Source of the DNA: Podospora pseudoanserina
Taxonomy: Eukaryota > Ascomycota > Sordariomycetes > Sordariales > Podosporaceae
Reading direction: 5' to 3'
Assembly: GCF_035222485.1 (NCBI RefSeq)
Contig: NC_085920.1
Location: 7,054,001 to 7,118,000 of the forward strand
DNA length: 64,000 nucleotides
Below are positions 21,364 through 31,882 of the stretch, piece by piece. The translations under genes were made by a program, and so were the position numbers. Below the pieces are notes generated by a model. That model was not told the DNA's origin and ran no database searches. It saw nothing but the letters and a program-made list of their open reading frames with translations. The stretch's first letter is position 1. The number at the start of each line of letters is the position of its first letter.

Positions 21364-23037
21364 ATGGCAGCTTGTTCCATATCACGAGTCATGAACCATC
21401 TTCTGATCCAACTCGGAGCCTTTGCTTGGCTTTCTGAGTCTCCTGCATGGGCGCTCAGCAATGCGTTTGATGTCCGAGAAGCTAGTATCGACAGTGTGCA
21501 CAATGCCTTGTTCACCCAAATCACTACCTGCAGAGAGATTGTCTCGGCGTTCATCGCGCGTGTCGAGGAGTTCAACCCAACTGTCAATGCCATCATCTCG
21601 CTGAACCCAGAGGCGTTGTCGATCGCGAACAAGCTGGACGAGCGGATTGCCGCCGGCAATGTCACGGGCTCGCTTTTTTGCATCCCAGTGGTGCTCAAGG
21701 ATAACTACGATGCTGTCGGGACGAACACAACGGGGGCTTGCCTTGACCTTGCCAACAGCAAGCCGTTGGAGGATGCCCCGACCGTCACAGCTCTGAGAAA
21801 CGCCGGTGCTGTCATTCTCGGCAAGGCAAACCTCCACGAAATGGCTCTTGAGGGCTTGACCGTCTCGTCTCTGGGCGGCCAGACCGTCAACCCGTACGAC
21901 AAGACTCGGACGCCAGGAGGAAGCAGTGGGGGGACTGGAGCAGCGGTGGCCTCCAACTTCGCCATCTTTGGCACGGGGACTGACACGGTAAACTCACTGA
22001 GAAGTCCTGCCAATGCGGGCTCGTTGTTTAGTTTTCGCCCTACGAGGGGCCTGATTTCTCGTGCCGGAGTGATTCCCGTCAGCTTCACACAGGACACTGT
22101 CGGCGCGATTGCTCGCAATCCGAAGGATCTGGCTGTTGCGCTGACTGTTATGGCAAGTGTGGGATTTGACCCCAATGATAACGTCACGGCCTTGGTCCCG
22201 CCAGAGGTGCGGGGCAGGGACTATTCAGCCTCGTTGTATGGTGGTAGTCTGACGGGTCGACGGTTCGGTTTCCTAGACGGCTTCTTGAACCATACCGCCT
22301 CTGCCGAGACGACTCCGGTCAACGATGTCATGGCTGACATGGTAGAAAAGCTGAAAGGAGCCGGTGCCACAGTTGTCAACATCACCGAATCCATCTACAA
22401 CACTGTCACCCTTGCAGCCCTCGACGTCCAAATCTACGAGTTCAGGGAGGTCCTCGACGCCTACCTCGCCCGGCCACGACTCGGCGGCTCCCCTCGCCCA
22501 GACAGCTTCGCCGAGCTGTACAACAGCGGCAGATTCCTCGTCATCCCGGGCCAGTCAGGCATGATTCGATCCTCCCTTGTCTCCTCCACCGCTAACACAG
22601 CCTATCTCGACTCCCTCCGCAAAATCCAGGACCTCACCCAAGCATTGGACGCAACCTTTGTCAGGAACAACCTCGACGCGTTGATCTATCCCCAGCAAAA
22701 AAACCTCGTCGTCAAGACTGGCTCCCCGTCCCAGAGCGGGAGGAATGGGATTCTGGCCGCGTTGACTGGGCGGCCGGTGGTTCACGTACCGGCGGGCTTC
22801 TCGCCTCCGTCGGAGGACGCGCCGATTGGTGTACCGATAGGGATGGAGATACTGGGGAGGCCGTTTGCGGAGGGGTTGCTGTTGAATATCGCGAATCATA
22901 TTGCTGAGAAGTTTCCTATGAGGAGGATGCCGCCGTTTGCTAATGGGACGGTGGAGGCGAGGGCGTATGAGAGTGTGCCGGTTATCAGGCCGGATACGGG
23001 GAATATTCCGGGGGTGTATCCTATTGGGGTGTTTTAA
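21364..23037 (+). CDS. Secreted amidase-signature enzyme
   Basis: An intronless frame of 557 residues. A hydrophobic leader (MNHLLIQLGAFAWLSESPAW, from Met11) suggests secretion. The amidase-signature Ser-cisSer-Lys triad can be placed: Lys112 in IPVVLKDNYDAVG, cis-Ser at 187-188 in TRTPGGSSGGTGAAVASNFA, and the nucleophile Ser211 in GTGTDTVNSLRSPA. The two glycines that precede the nucleophile in FAAH and GatA (GGS) are Val-Asn here; I remember this TDTVNSxRSP form from other fungal amidases, so it is probably a subfamily trait. The C-terminal part (ALTGRPVVHVPAGF, then GVPIGMEILGRPFAEGLLL) is typical. The family hydrolyses amides; the substrate is unknown. There is no reason to think it is the tRNA amidotransferase subunit, because a signal peptide is present and the length suits secreted fungal amidases. 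Met1 or Met11 could be the start. Confidence 0.9.
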   Translation: MAACSISRVMNHLLIQLGAFAWLSESPAWALSNAFDVREASIDSVHNALFTQITTCREIVSAFIARVEEFNPTVNAIISLNPEALSIANKLDERIAAGNVTGSLFCIPVVLKDNYDAVGTNTTGACLDLANSKPLEDAPTVTALRNAGAVILGKANLHEMALEGLTVSSLGGQTVNPYDKTRTPGGSSGGTGAAVASNFAIFGTGTDTVNSLRSPANAGSLFSFRPTRGLISRAGVIPVSFTQDTVGAIARNPKDLAVALTVMASVGFDPNDNVTALVPPEVRGRDYSASLYGGSLTGRRFGFLDGFLNHTASAETTPVNDVMADMVEKLKGAGATVVNITESIYNTVTLAALDVQIYEFREVLDAYLARPRLGGSPRPDSFAELYNSGRFLVIPGQSGMIRSSLVSSTANTAYLDSLRKIQDLTQALDATFVRNNLDALIYPQQKNLVVKTGSPSQSGRNGILAALTGRPVVHVPAGFSPPSEDAPIGVPIGMEILGRPFAEGLLLNIANHIAEKFPMRRMPPFANGTVEARAYESVPVIRPDTGNIPGVYPIGVF

Positions 23038-23283
23038 AGGGGCCTTGGAGCTTGCTGCTTTTGGTGTGAGCGGTGTAAGGTTAGTTTGTATGGAGTGTGT
23101 TGCGAGTTATCAATCAAAAATGTTGTTTACTTTTGGAAAGTGATGCAGCGACCTGCTGCTGGACTGGTCAAGGTATAGGGCTGGGGTGGTCGCCTGTGTG
23201 GGCGCCTCTGTGGGTGTGGAGTTGCTCCCGGGGATATAACTTAACGGTCGAGTTTGAGAACAACTCTCACGAGGGACGCCTCC

Positions 23284-23591
23284 AGGGTTAGGTGGCGTGG
23301 TGGTATGAGAGGACGCTCTGCATACTGCTACGATCAACGCACCCAGAGAGATTTCGCAGACTGACACCAGATCTGAGCGCACCCTACGGGTTCGACTCAA
23401 GACTGGGTCATGCTGCGGAACTCTTTTCTTTTTTTTTTCTCTTTTTTTTCCTCTCTTTTTCCTCTTTTTTTCCTTTTTTTTCCTTTTTTTTCTCTTTTTT
23501 TTCTCTTTTTTTTTCTCTCTTTTTTTTTTTCTTTTTTTTTCTCTTTTTTTTTCTCTTTGTTTATATCTTGCGATTATCTTTCGACTTTTCT
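23284..23591 (+). repeat. SINE-like locus 1: tRNA-like head, pyrimidine tract, TTCGACTTTTCT tail
   Basis: The head has a box-A-like GTGGCGTGGTGGTATGAG (23292-23309) and a box-B-like GGGTTCGACTC (23388-23398). Starting about 20 bases after it, a nearly pure T/C tract of about 140 bases runs from 23421 to about 23559. TTCGACTTTTCT follows at 23580-23591. A second locus at 50489-50620 has the same order of parts and the same 12-base tail. I infer a Pol III-type short element, but I see no target-site duplication and no closed tRNA fold. Confidence 0.35.
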
Positions 23592-24014
23592 GTATATCGA
23601 TTCTTATGAATGCAGAGACCCACGAGCCAAAGTAATTTCCTTTTAACCATCATGATGGATTATTAACTAACAACGAACGATCAATAGAAAAATATCTTTC
23701 AACCCTTGGCGAAGCTGCCGCGTCTCTCTCCCTCTCTCCCTCTCTCTCGACTCTCAACTCTGAACGTCAACTGCTTCTCATCAACCCCATCCCACCCGAT
23801 GCCCTCCAGCCTCGCCGGGTGCATTCTCGACGGATGCTGCTCAATACACTCCCCCGCCCTTCTTCTCCCAACTCGGCGGCCGTCTCTCAACATCCATCCC
23901 GACCACCTTTCTCTTCAGTCTTCCACCACCCTCCCTCTCCCAACTCCCCATCCAGTATCTCGGCCGACCAAAGCTCACGTTAAAGTATCACTACCGAACA
24001 TCACCAGACACACA

Positions 24015-24131
24015 ATGGTTCCTCACATATCGGACGATGACACCAAGCCCTTCTTTTTCGGTTACTTCTGGCACAAAGTCAGGTGGCTACCCGGCCTACC
24101 AAGCACTACGGCCTTGGTCATGACTGTGTGA
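24015..24131 (+). CDS. Possible small hypothetical protein (38 codons)
   Basis: ATG follows a leader that looks like a genuine fungal 5' UTR: CT-rich repeats at 23724-23756 and ACCAGACACACAATGG at the start. The peptide begins MVPHISDDDTKPFFFGYFWH and stops after 38 residues, with no membrane span or motif. It may be the first exon of a longer gene whose introns I cannot place, since the next 280 bases hold no convincing exon. Low confidence. Confidence 0.25.
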   Translation: MVPHISDDDTKPFFFGYFWHKVRWLPGLPSTTALVMTV

Positions 24132-24411
24132 GGTCATTTTTGCTGTTGGTTATTACGAGGTAGTGGATGGCGGAGACATGTCTTGCTCAGAAGATGCGAT
24201 GAGTTGTGGTGATGCCTTCAATCTCATGTTTTCACCCTAAAGCTTTGGCATTCACGGGCTACTGGCCTCACGGATACAATACCTCGATGAACAGCTTCAC
24301 ATGGCATATGACACCGAAACCCAAAACTCACAAACCTCATTGCGCTCGCGCTTAAATAGCCATACAACACCCACTCATCCAAGCAAATTCAGTCGCTTCC
24401 TCACTTCACCC

Positions 24412-27400
24412 CTAAAGAAACCTCGCCAACTTCCCCAGCGCTGTCTCCTGCTTCGGTACCACAACCACCTCCTCATACTCAACCTCCTCCTCCTCCCCTC
24501 CCGACTGCTCTCCAATCTCCTCCTCTTCTTCCTCCTTCTTCACCGCAAAGAAATCCCCCAGCGTTGGCGGAAGCATCTTTTGCTTCCCTTTACCCTCCCC
24601 AACCCCACCCCCCAAACTCCTCACAGTAACCGGGCTCGAACTCAGCAGATCATCCCCCGGCTTCACCGTCCCTGTATCATCATCATTCAGCAAATCCCTG
24701 GTCATCGTCCCCCTATCATCCTCACTCAACAAATCCTTCTGCCCCTCCACCGGCACAAGCAGCTCCTCCCGCGGCGTAATAACGACAGACTCTAACCCCG
24801 CAATCAACTCAGCCTTCGACGCCGAAGTAGGCTCCCCTTCCGTCTCGAACTGAGCAACGCTCTCCTGCTGCTGCTCATCACCATCATCGTCGTGCTGAAA
24901 GAAATGCACAATCTCCCCCCGGTGCACAATTCTCCCATCCGCCATCTTGAGAAAGTCGATATCCCGGAGATCAGACTGATGTTCATCATCCTCCCCCACC
25001 AAACCCTCCCTATTGACAACCTCCTGCGTCCTCGGCATCTTGAGTTTGTTCCCCATCCCCAAATCAATCAAATCATTCTCCCTCCCACCAGCAATCCGCC
25101 CCAGCTCATCGGGGAAAAGCCAAGGAAACGTCACCAACGGCATCGACCTCGCCGTGATCCTCCTCGCATTGATCGTCCCATCTGCGAGCACCTGCGGCTG
25201 ACGAGCTTGATACAGCGCAATCCGCATCTCCTCGCAGGTGACCTGGTACATGGCCGCCACAAACGGCCCCAGCTTCTCAAAGTGCCGATCTCCCGCCGCC
25301 TTGATGCACTCGGCCCGGAACTGCTCCCTGAGCGCGGCTGCCTCCCTGCCGACTTTCTCCTGAACCTTGTAGTCGGACCCGACTCGGGGCTTGGACATGA
25401 CGAACCCCGTCCAGACTTCAAACTCTGTGCGGATCTCGAGCATGCCGAGGACTCTACGCATGGCAATGTCGTATTGCGTCTTGATCTTGCGTGCTGTTTT
25501 CAACACCTCCTGATCGAGCATATACCGAGACAAAATCCGTCTGTTAAACGGCGACTGGTAGTTCTTCGTCGAGTCAAAGTCTTGCGTGTGAACCATGTCA
25601 TAGAGCTGTCCCAAAGCAGTCTTGGAGTGGTAACTGCCCTTCTGCCTCTCCATGAAGTGAGGCCACGATCTTGGATTTAGCTTGTTGCTCCATTCTGCCG
25701 GGACGCCCGTCTTGACATAGTCAACAGCGACCGAGTGCTACTATCAGTTAGCAGCTACCCAACATTCGACAGCCACAACCCACAACCCAAACATACCATC
25801 TCGGCAAGCTTCAAACACTTCTCACTCTTCGCCCCCTGCGGCTCCGCATCCGCCGTCGCAAGATGAGCGTGCGCAATAAAAGGCAACCTGTCGTTCTTCA
25901 TGAACAACACAAAAAACGAGGCCAAACTCTCCATGATCGACTTCTTCGAGTCACTCGTCACAGGTGGCTGAGGCGTGTGGTCCATAGGAGGATGCGACCA
26001 CTCCGTTGGCAACAGCTTCTCGTCCCAAATGACAAAAAAGTCATCCCCGTCCAGATCACCCCCTGAGCACATGCTCGGCACATCTCTGTCGCCCTCGAGG
26101 GGGAAAACCACCACATCACGAAGATGTCTCAACGCCGGAACGTCCACCGCTTCCACTACGCGAATATCCCCGGGGTGCAGAGAAGGATTGCGACCAATAA
26201 TACACAACCCAGCAATAGCCTTGTATCCGCTCGGATCATCTCGATCAGGAATCTGCAAAAAGATCTGAGGAAGTTGATCCCGCCGTATCCTCTGCCTCCC
26301 CTCCGTAGCCTTCGAATGCCCCCTCAGCGTCCCCGTCTCGTCCACACACCCCAGCACAAAAGCCCCCTTCTCCACCGCCAACCTCGCCTTCTCCTTGAGC
26401 GTCTTCAAAGACCAAGCCCGCCACAGCTGCAAAACAGTCTTGACAAACGGCTCGTTCGAGTCCATAAACCCGCTCTTGATCATGCGCGCGATGCTAACCG
26501 TGGTCATGTTCTCGTCCACAAACGACGTGAGCATGTCCACCGCGCTCTTTCCGTCCGTCATGGCCCTGTCAAATCTGGATAGCTGCTCGCGCATCAGATC
26601 AACGAACACGTGGTCCGGGACACCCAACGACGACAGGATCGTGATGGTCTGCCGGTTGAGCGTGGCGCATGAAAAGCTGGAACACCGGACGACCTCCAGA
26701 CCATTGTACGCAGCCGAGAACTTCTCCTGAGACGGCCGGATGTGAACCTCCGTTCCCTTGGCGTGCTTCCAACCAACCAGGACTCCTTTGCAGCCGCCCA
26801 TGCGGAATTGGTACGCTGACGGTGGTGGATATACCTGCCAGTCTTCGGCCACCAGCCTAGAGAGCAGAGGAGAAATCCTCCCCACACCATCAGTAAAGCA
26901 GTGCTTGCCGTCCGCGGTGTTGATGTCTTCGATCTCGACGATGGGCGGAAATGTTCCACCCCTCAACACACGCGTGGTCGAGAAACACTGCCCTAGCCGG
27001 GCCGCATACTTTGCAACCACCTTGATATGTTCAAAGTTGCCCATCCACCTGCGAATGTCATCACAACTGGGCACCATGTCCCCCGCATGACTATCAGGCT
27101 GACAAAACATGAAAGCTCCATTTTCTCTGACTTGGGAGTTCCCAAACGCCAGAAACTTCCAGTGCCACTTCCCCATGCGAATGCCCCAAAAGAGGACTCG
27201 ATAAACGCGGGTATAGAGGTCATCATCCCTGTCAGCATCGCTCCCTCTCACCCTCCCCTCCAGCTGCTCATCCGTGAACTGAATGCGCATAAAGTAATTC
27301 TGAAAAGTCCAGTAATGCCGAATGACTCGGTTGGTCGTCTCGACGGTGGGAGTGCTGAATATGATCTTGGTCGGCGTAACCATAACCTTCCGCACCAGAG

Positions 27401-28979
27401 CGCAGTAGTGAGGCAGCTGGAGTGTGGTCGGGTAGTAAGTCAACGCCCCTACATCGGTAAGCAGACTCACCGGATCCCAGATCTTCCTTCCCATATCCGC
27501 AGCATACTCCAGCACCAAACGTGCTCGCTGAGGGTCTTGACCCTTAGGATCTGCAAGCTCGAGCAGCTTCTCCAGAAACTGACGCCCAATGCTGTATTCG
27601 CACAAGATGCCCTGGGAGATGCAAACCTCCAGCTGATACCTGACGTCGAACGGGAGAAAGATGGTCGTGTCAGGCCCAAGAGCAGCCAAATCCGCCGCCC
27701 ATGAGTTTGCCTGAACAGTTGAAGAAACCACTTCGGACTCTCTGAGAATCGACCAAAGTTCAGGCTCTCGGTTTGGTGTCTGCGTAAAAGTGGCGTCAGT
27801 CGTCTTGATGTTCCAGTCTCGGAGGTGATGTTCAATCTTGCTCCACGTGGCGAGGTTGGCATAGCTGAGCTCGATCCAATACGTCGTCCATCGACCAAAG
27901 TCGATTGTATTGGAATACTCGTCAAGAGACACCGGCTTTCGATCGCTGCTCTTGTCACTCCTGTCGGTGACATTGACAGCCCGGCACCACATCTCATTCT
28001 CCTCCCACGTCGTTCGATCCGCCCAAGCAGAACCATCCTCGTTCGTCCTTCTCTTCCAGAAGAGCGGGGAGTCCACCAGGGTCAGAACCAGGACGGTGCG
28101 CTCTGGGGCGGCATCCACCCGATAAATATGCTTGATAACTCCAAACTTGATGTCAATCCGGAATGCCTCCCACGCCTGCTCAATCTTCAGCGGAAAGCCG
28201 ATAACGAGCTTCTTCCGCTTAAAGTCCACCTTGAGACTGAGACTGGCAGCACGAGGGATCTCCTTCTTCCCCATGTAAACCGTAGGCTCGGTCAAAAGCC
28301 CGAAAACAAACTTGTCAAGACCCAGCTCCATCTTTTCCGCGCACACGTTTCCCAGCGGTGACTTGATTGTGTTCGATTCGTATCGGTACTGAGAGGCAAA
28401 ATGGGCGTCTATAGTGTGAGGGATGCCCTTGACCAAGATCTTGCACCTCCCATTTTCTATAAAGCTGGTGTCTCTCGGGGGAGGCTCGAATCGTACTTTG
28501 CCCGCCCTGGGTCTCCTCACGCTCTCGTCCAGCTCCACGTAGATGACGTTGCCGTAACCACTAAAGTACTGCTTCAAATCCCAAGGAGAAGGGCCCTCGG
28601 GGACATCGCTAAGTATGACGAGGACATTCTTTCGCTGGGCCCATTCAAGAGGAATAATGGCTGGCTGCCGGGGGCCCATCACGGTTGATGCACGTTGCTT
28701 GTTTTGGTTGTACTGTGGACGAGACGGACGGAGGGCACTACGAGGTTGTCCACCGGACTGGTCGCTGCTACGTCGACTCCAAGCACCGGCAGCCCCAGGT
28801 CGCTGTTGGCGAAACGGGCGCTGGATAGGCCCTCTGGTCTGGCGAATCATCGGGGGAACATCCTCCGAGGTAGAAGATCGTGAACTCCTGTCAAGCTCGA
28901 CATCCGCACCCTTTCCGGACTGACATGAGGAGGGGCCCACAGATGGTGGTCGCCCTTCAGCGATGAACGAGGGGAGCAT
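24412..28979 (-). CDS. RNA-dependent RNA polymerase of RNA silencing (Rdp1/SAD-1/RRP-3 class)
   Basis: Two exons, 28979-25797 and 25737-24412, joined by a 59-bp intron (gtatgt donor, gctaactgatagtag acceptor), give 1502 residues with no lesion. An RRM-like part lies at residues 117-165 (NVLVILSDVPEG, then YFSGYGNVIYVELDE). The polymerase core has FTDGVGRISPLLSRL, SAYQFRMGGCKGVLVGWKHA and the catalytic loop CSGGDLDGDDFFVIWD, with the DxDGD aspartates at residues 975, 977 and 979. Exon 2 starts HSVAVDYVKTGVPAEW, a conserved cellular-RdRP block. The C-terminus is very acidic and ends VVPKQETALGKLARFL. This is a cellular gene that makes double-stranded RNA for Dicer. In Neurospora the related proteins are QDE-1 (quelling), SAD-1 (meiotic silencing) and RRP-3; the RRM-like start and the motifs suit the SAD-1/RRP-3 group, but I cannot choose. 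The frame runs open to 29207; I take the Met at 28979 because upstream codons are low-complexity. Confidence 0.93.
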
Positions 28980-29257
28980 TGTAGGAGTAGGATAATAGGG
29001 CGTGCCGGGGGGGGGGGTTGGGAGAGAGGATGAGGGCTTTAGTGATGATCGGGTGAAAAGATTGAAGTAAAAAATAAGGTGAGAGGGAAGACCATTTGAG
29101 GTAGTAATCACGCGCTTGCCAACTTTGAGATTGGATCGTTGTTTCCAGGTCGATAGGAAGGAGCGCATCTGTAAACTACTAGGTAGGTCTTGCAAGGCAG
29201 TCACCACCCGTTTGCCTGCGCAGTTTGTGTTGCATAATCTGCAAGTAACCGCTCCTT

Positions 29258-29340
<83 letters not shown>

Positions 29341-29438
29341 CCTGTCAGGCAGTATCAATCTGAATTCCATTGCGATAACATACCTAAATTCACAAAAAGC
29401 CGCCTGAATCCTTCCTGCAAGTAACCGCTCCTTCTCTT

Positions 29439-29483
<45 letters not shown>

Positions 29484-29962
29484 CCTGTCAGGCAGTATCA
29501 ATCTGAATTCCATTGCGATAACATACCTAAATTCACAAAAGCCGCCCGAATCCTTCCTGATATCCCTTCTCTCCAAATTCCCATCTTCGTCTTCTGACAC
29601 CTAAAAGTGTCCAAGAGCACTCTTCCAGCTCTTGGTCCAACCACAGAAACACCTCTGTAAACAAGACCAACATAAAAACACCCCGTTCCAATATAAAACA
29701 ACAAGCAAGAATAAACAAACTTTTGGGGTCTGCCCACCCAATGCTGAAAGCCCCCATTGACGATTGTGCATCCAACACCTCACCAGCCGGCTTCCATTGC
29801 CCCCTATGCTCTTCCACCGAGCCACCAATGTATGCAATGCAGACCCTTCTCCTCTTCGCTATCATCTCCAATGCTCCGTGATCAATGGTCGCCCAATGCC
29901 GTATAAAAATGCTCAGAAACATGTTCGTACTCCGTATCTCGTATTCCGTCGATGCATTTTTT
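28980..29962. other. Intergenic, RdRP promoter to D-lactate dehydrogenase 3' end
   Basis: 983 bp with no protein-like ORF. The minus-strand RdRP promoter lies at its left end, next to a G9 run at 29010-29018. A tandem duplication with CT microsatellites fills 29241-29558. The rest is the 3' region of the dehydrogenase gene. Confidence 0.55.
29241..29558. repeat. Tandem duplication of a 142-176 bp unit, each copy with a CT microsatellite
   Basis: Unit 1 (29241-29416) and unit 2 (29417-29558) both begin GCAAGTAACCGCTCCTTCTC, run through a (CT)n block, then share about 78 bases from AGCCCTGTCAGGCAG to GAATCCTTCCT. Outside the CT block they differ by one missing A in an A run and one T/C change. 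The CT blocks are about 75 bases (29263-29337) and 38 bases (29443-29480). The near identity shows a recent duplication. Confidence 0.9.
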
Positions 29963-31882
29963 CTAGCTTTGCCTGTCAAAGATTTTGCCCGGATTCATAA
30001 TCCAATTTGGGTCCAACGCCATCTTGATAGCCCTCTGTTGGCAAGTCAGCATCCACATCCATTGAGGCATTCCAAAATATTAAAAAAAAAAAAAAAAAAA
30101 AAAAAATAAATAAAAAAAAGAAACTCACCATCACCCCCAATGTATCCTCTCCCACCTCCCAAAGCAAGCTCTCCTTCTTGCCCCACCCGATCGAATGCTC
30201 TCCCGTACACGTTCCCTCCATCTCCAACGCCCTCTTCACCATATTCTTCACACACGCCTCCACCTTCTTCACCTCAGCCTTGTCCCGCCGATTATAGATA
30301 ATGCTCTCGTGGAAATTCCCATCCCCAATGTGCCCCAATATACTCGCAAACAATCCCAACTCATCCATCTCCTTCTTGCTCACCTCAATGATATCTGCCA
30401 ACCGGCTAAATGGCACCGCCACATCCGTGCTCCAGACCTCCTCCCCTTCCTTTCTGAGAGCCAACATACTCCACAGACTCTCCTTCCTCGCGGACCAAAG
30501 CAACTTCTGCTCTCTGGCATCCTTCGCAAACTCAAAATTGCTCCCCTTATTCGCCTTTGTGATCTTCTGTACCAGACCAATATTCTCCCTCACTCCTGCC
30601 TTTGTCCCAGAAAACTTGAAAAACAGCGTCGGCATCTCCTTCCACACCCTCGGCGCGGTGGCACCACCCATATTGACCACCTTCATCTGCACCTCGTCCA
30701 TGATCTCCATTGCCGCGACAGGAATGCCCGTTTGCATGACCTCAGCCGCCGCGGAAGCAGCGTCACGAATGGAAGGGAAAGTCACGACCGCTACCGAAAA
30801 CTCCTCCGGGATGACAGCGAGCTTAAGCGTGGCTTCTGTGACAAGACCCAATGTGCCCTCCGAGCCAACAAACAGACCGTTGAGGTTGTACCCAGCAGAA
30901 GACTTGCGCGGACGACGCCGCGTTTTGATCACTGTTCCGTCTGCAAGAACAACAGTCAAGTTGATGACCCAGTCTTTCATCGTGCCGTACTTCACCGCGT
31001 TGGTGCCTGAGCAGTTGGTGCCAATCATGCCGCCTATTTTGGCGCTTGGCCCTAGATGGCTGTCAATATCTTTCACATTCAGAAGCAGTGTTGTTTTTGA
31101 AGGGGGGAGAGAAATAACTCACCAGGATCAATAGGAAAGAAGAGCCCGCTCTCCATCTTGGCCAGCTGCTCGTTCAAATCCTGCCAGCCAATGCTCGGCT
31201 GCACCACCACGTCCATGTCGTTCTTGTTGAACTGGACGATCCTGTCCATGTAGGCAAAGTCGACACTGATGCCCCCGAAAGGTGCCGAGAAGTTGCCCTC
31301 GAGACTGGAACCGCCAGAATACGGAATGATTGGGACACGATACTTGTGACAAATGCGAGCGATAGTGGATACCTGCTCTGTAGAGCGCGGGTAGGTCACC
31401 GCGACTGGGAGCCCCTCAGGGTTGGAAGTCGACCATTCCGAGTACCCGTGAGCGTGGAGGTCGTCGGGGTCAGTGGATATGATGTCTTCTGCGCCGCCGA
31501 TTTCTTGTCGGATTTCTCTTAGGGCCTTATCCTTGGTCAGACGCATGACGTGTGAGCTGGATGATTATCAAGAACGTACCTGCTCCATCTCATGCATGCT
31601 CGCATACCTAGGATAGGCGTACAAGCTATCAAACAGCATGGTCTTGGGAAGACTCCCATGCCGGAACTCAGACATGCCCCATCCAAACAACCCGGCAGTC
31701 GCCGCAACGGCCATGACACCCGAGTACGACCATACTGAAGCTTGCCTAGGCTGTTCACTGCTGCCGGAGGTGGAAGTGCGAGGAATGGCACTTGTGCTGA
31801 AGCGTTGTTTGCCTGAGCTGTTCAAGCAAGTGAGAGAGCGGCCAAAGGGCTTGGCTGCCCTCGCAAGACGGGTTGCCGACAT
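29963..31882 (-). CDS. Mitochondrial FAD-linked D-lactate dehydrogenase (cytochrome)
   Basis: Exons 31882-31580, 31531-31123, 31051-30129 and 30034-29963 give 568 residues; introns are 48, 71 and 94 bp. The N-terminus is basic and Ser-rich (MSATRLARAAKPFGRSLTC), a likely mitochondrial presequence, followed by one hydrophobic span (WSYSGVMAVAATAGLFGWGM), as in Dld1-type proteins of the inner membrane. The FAD_binding_4 motif PYSGGSSLEG is at residues 171-180. The second domain carries AKIGGMIGTNCSGTNAVKYG and GLFVGSEGTLGLVTEATLKL. The C-terminal FAD-oxidase part shows GHIGDGNFHES near residue 478 and GTCTGEHSIGWGKKE near 515-530, and the last exon ends DPNWIMNPGKIFD. It oxidises D-lactate to pyruvate and passes electrons to cytochrome c. 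The third intron holds an A/T homopolymer (30079-30103). D-2-hydroxyglutarate dehydrogenase is the nearest alternative, but the membrane span favours Dld1. Confidence 0.92.

Larger units (their letters stand above)
23038..24411. other. Intergenic with a SINE-like locus and a small ORF
   Basis: 1.37 kb between the amidase stop and the RdRP stop. It holds the tRNA/SINE-like segment with a long T/C tract (23284-23591) and a pyrimidine-rich leader followed by a short ORF (24015-24131). Nothing else is recognisable. Confidence 0.5.

Noticed and set aside
23421-23560. Reading of the T/C tract as a Phe/Leu/Ser-rich membrane protein
   Set aside because: The open frame is only a result of the pure pyrimidine tract; no start, signal or end is natural.
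29179-29600. Arg-Glu repeat ORFs on the minus strand
   Set aside because: They are translations of the CT/GA microsatellites and carry no coding evidence.
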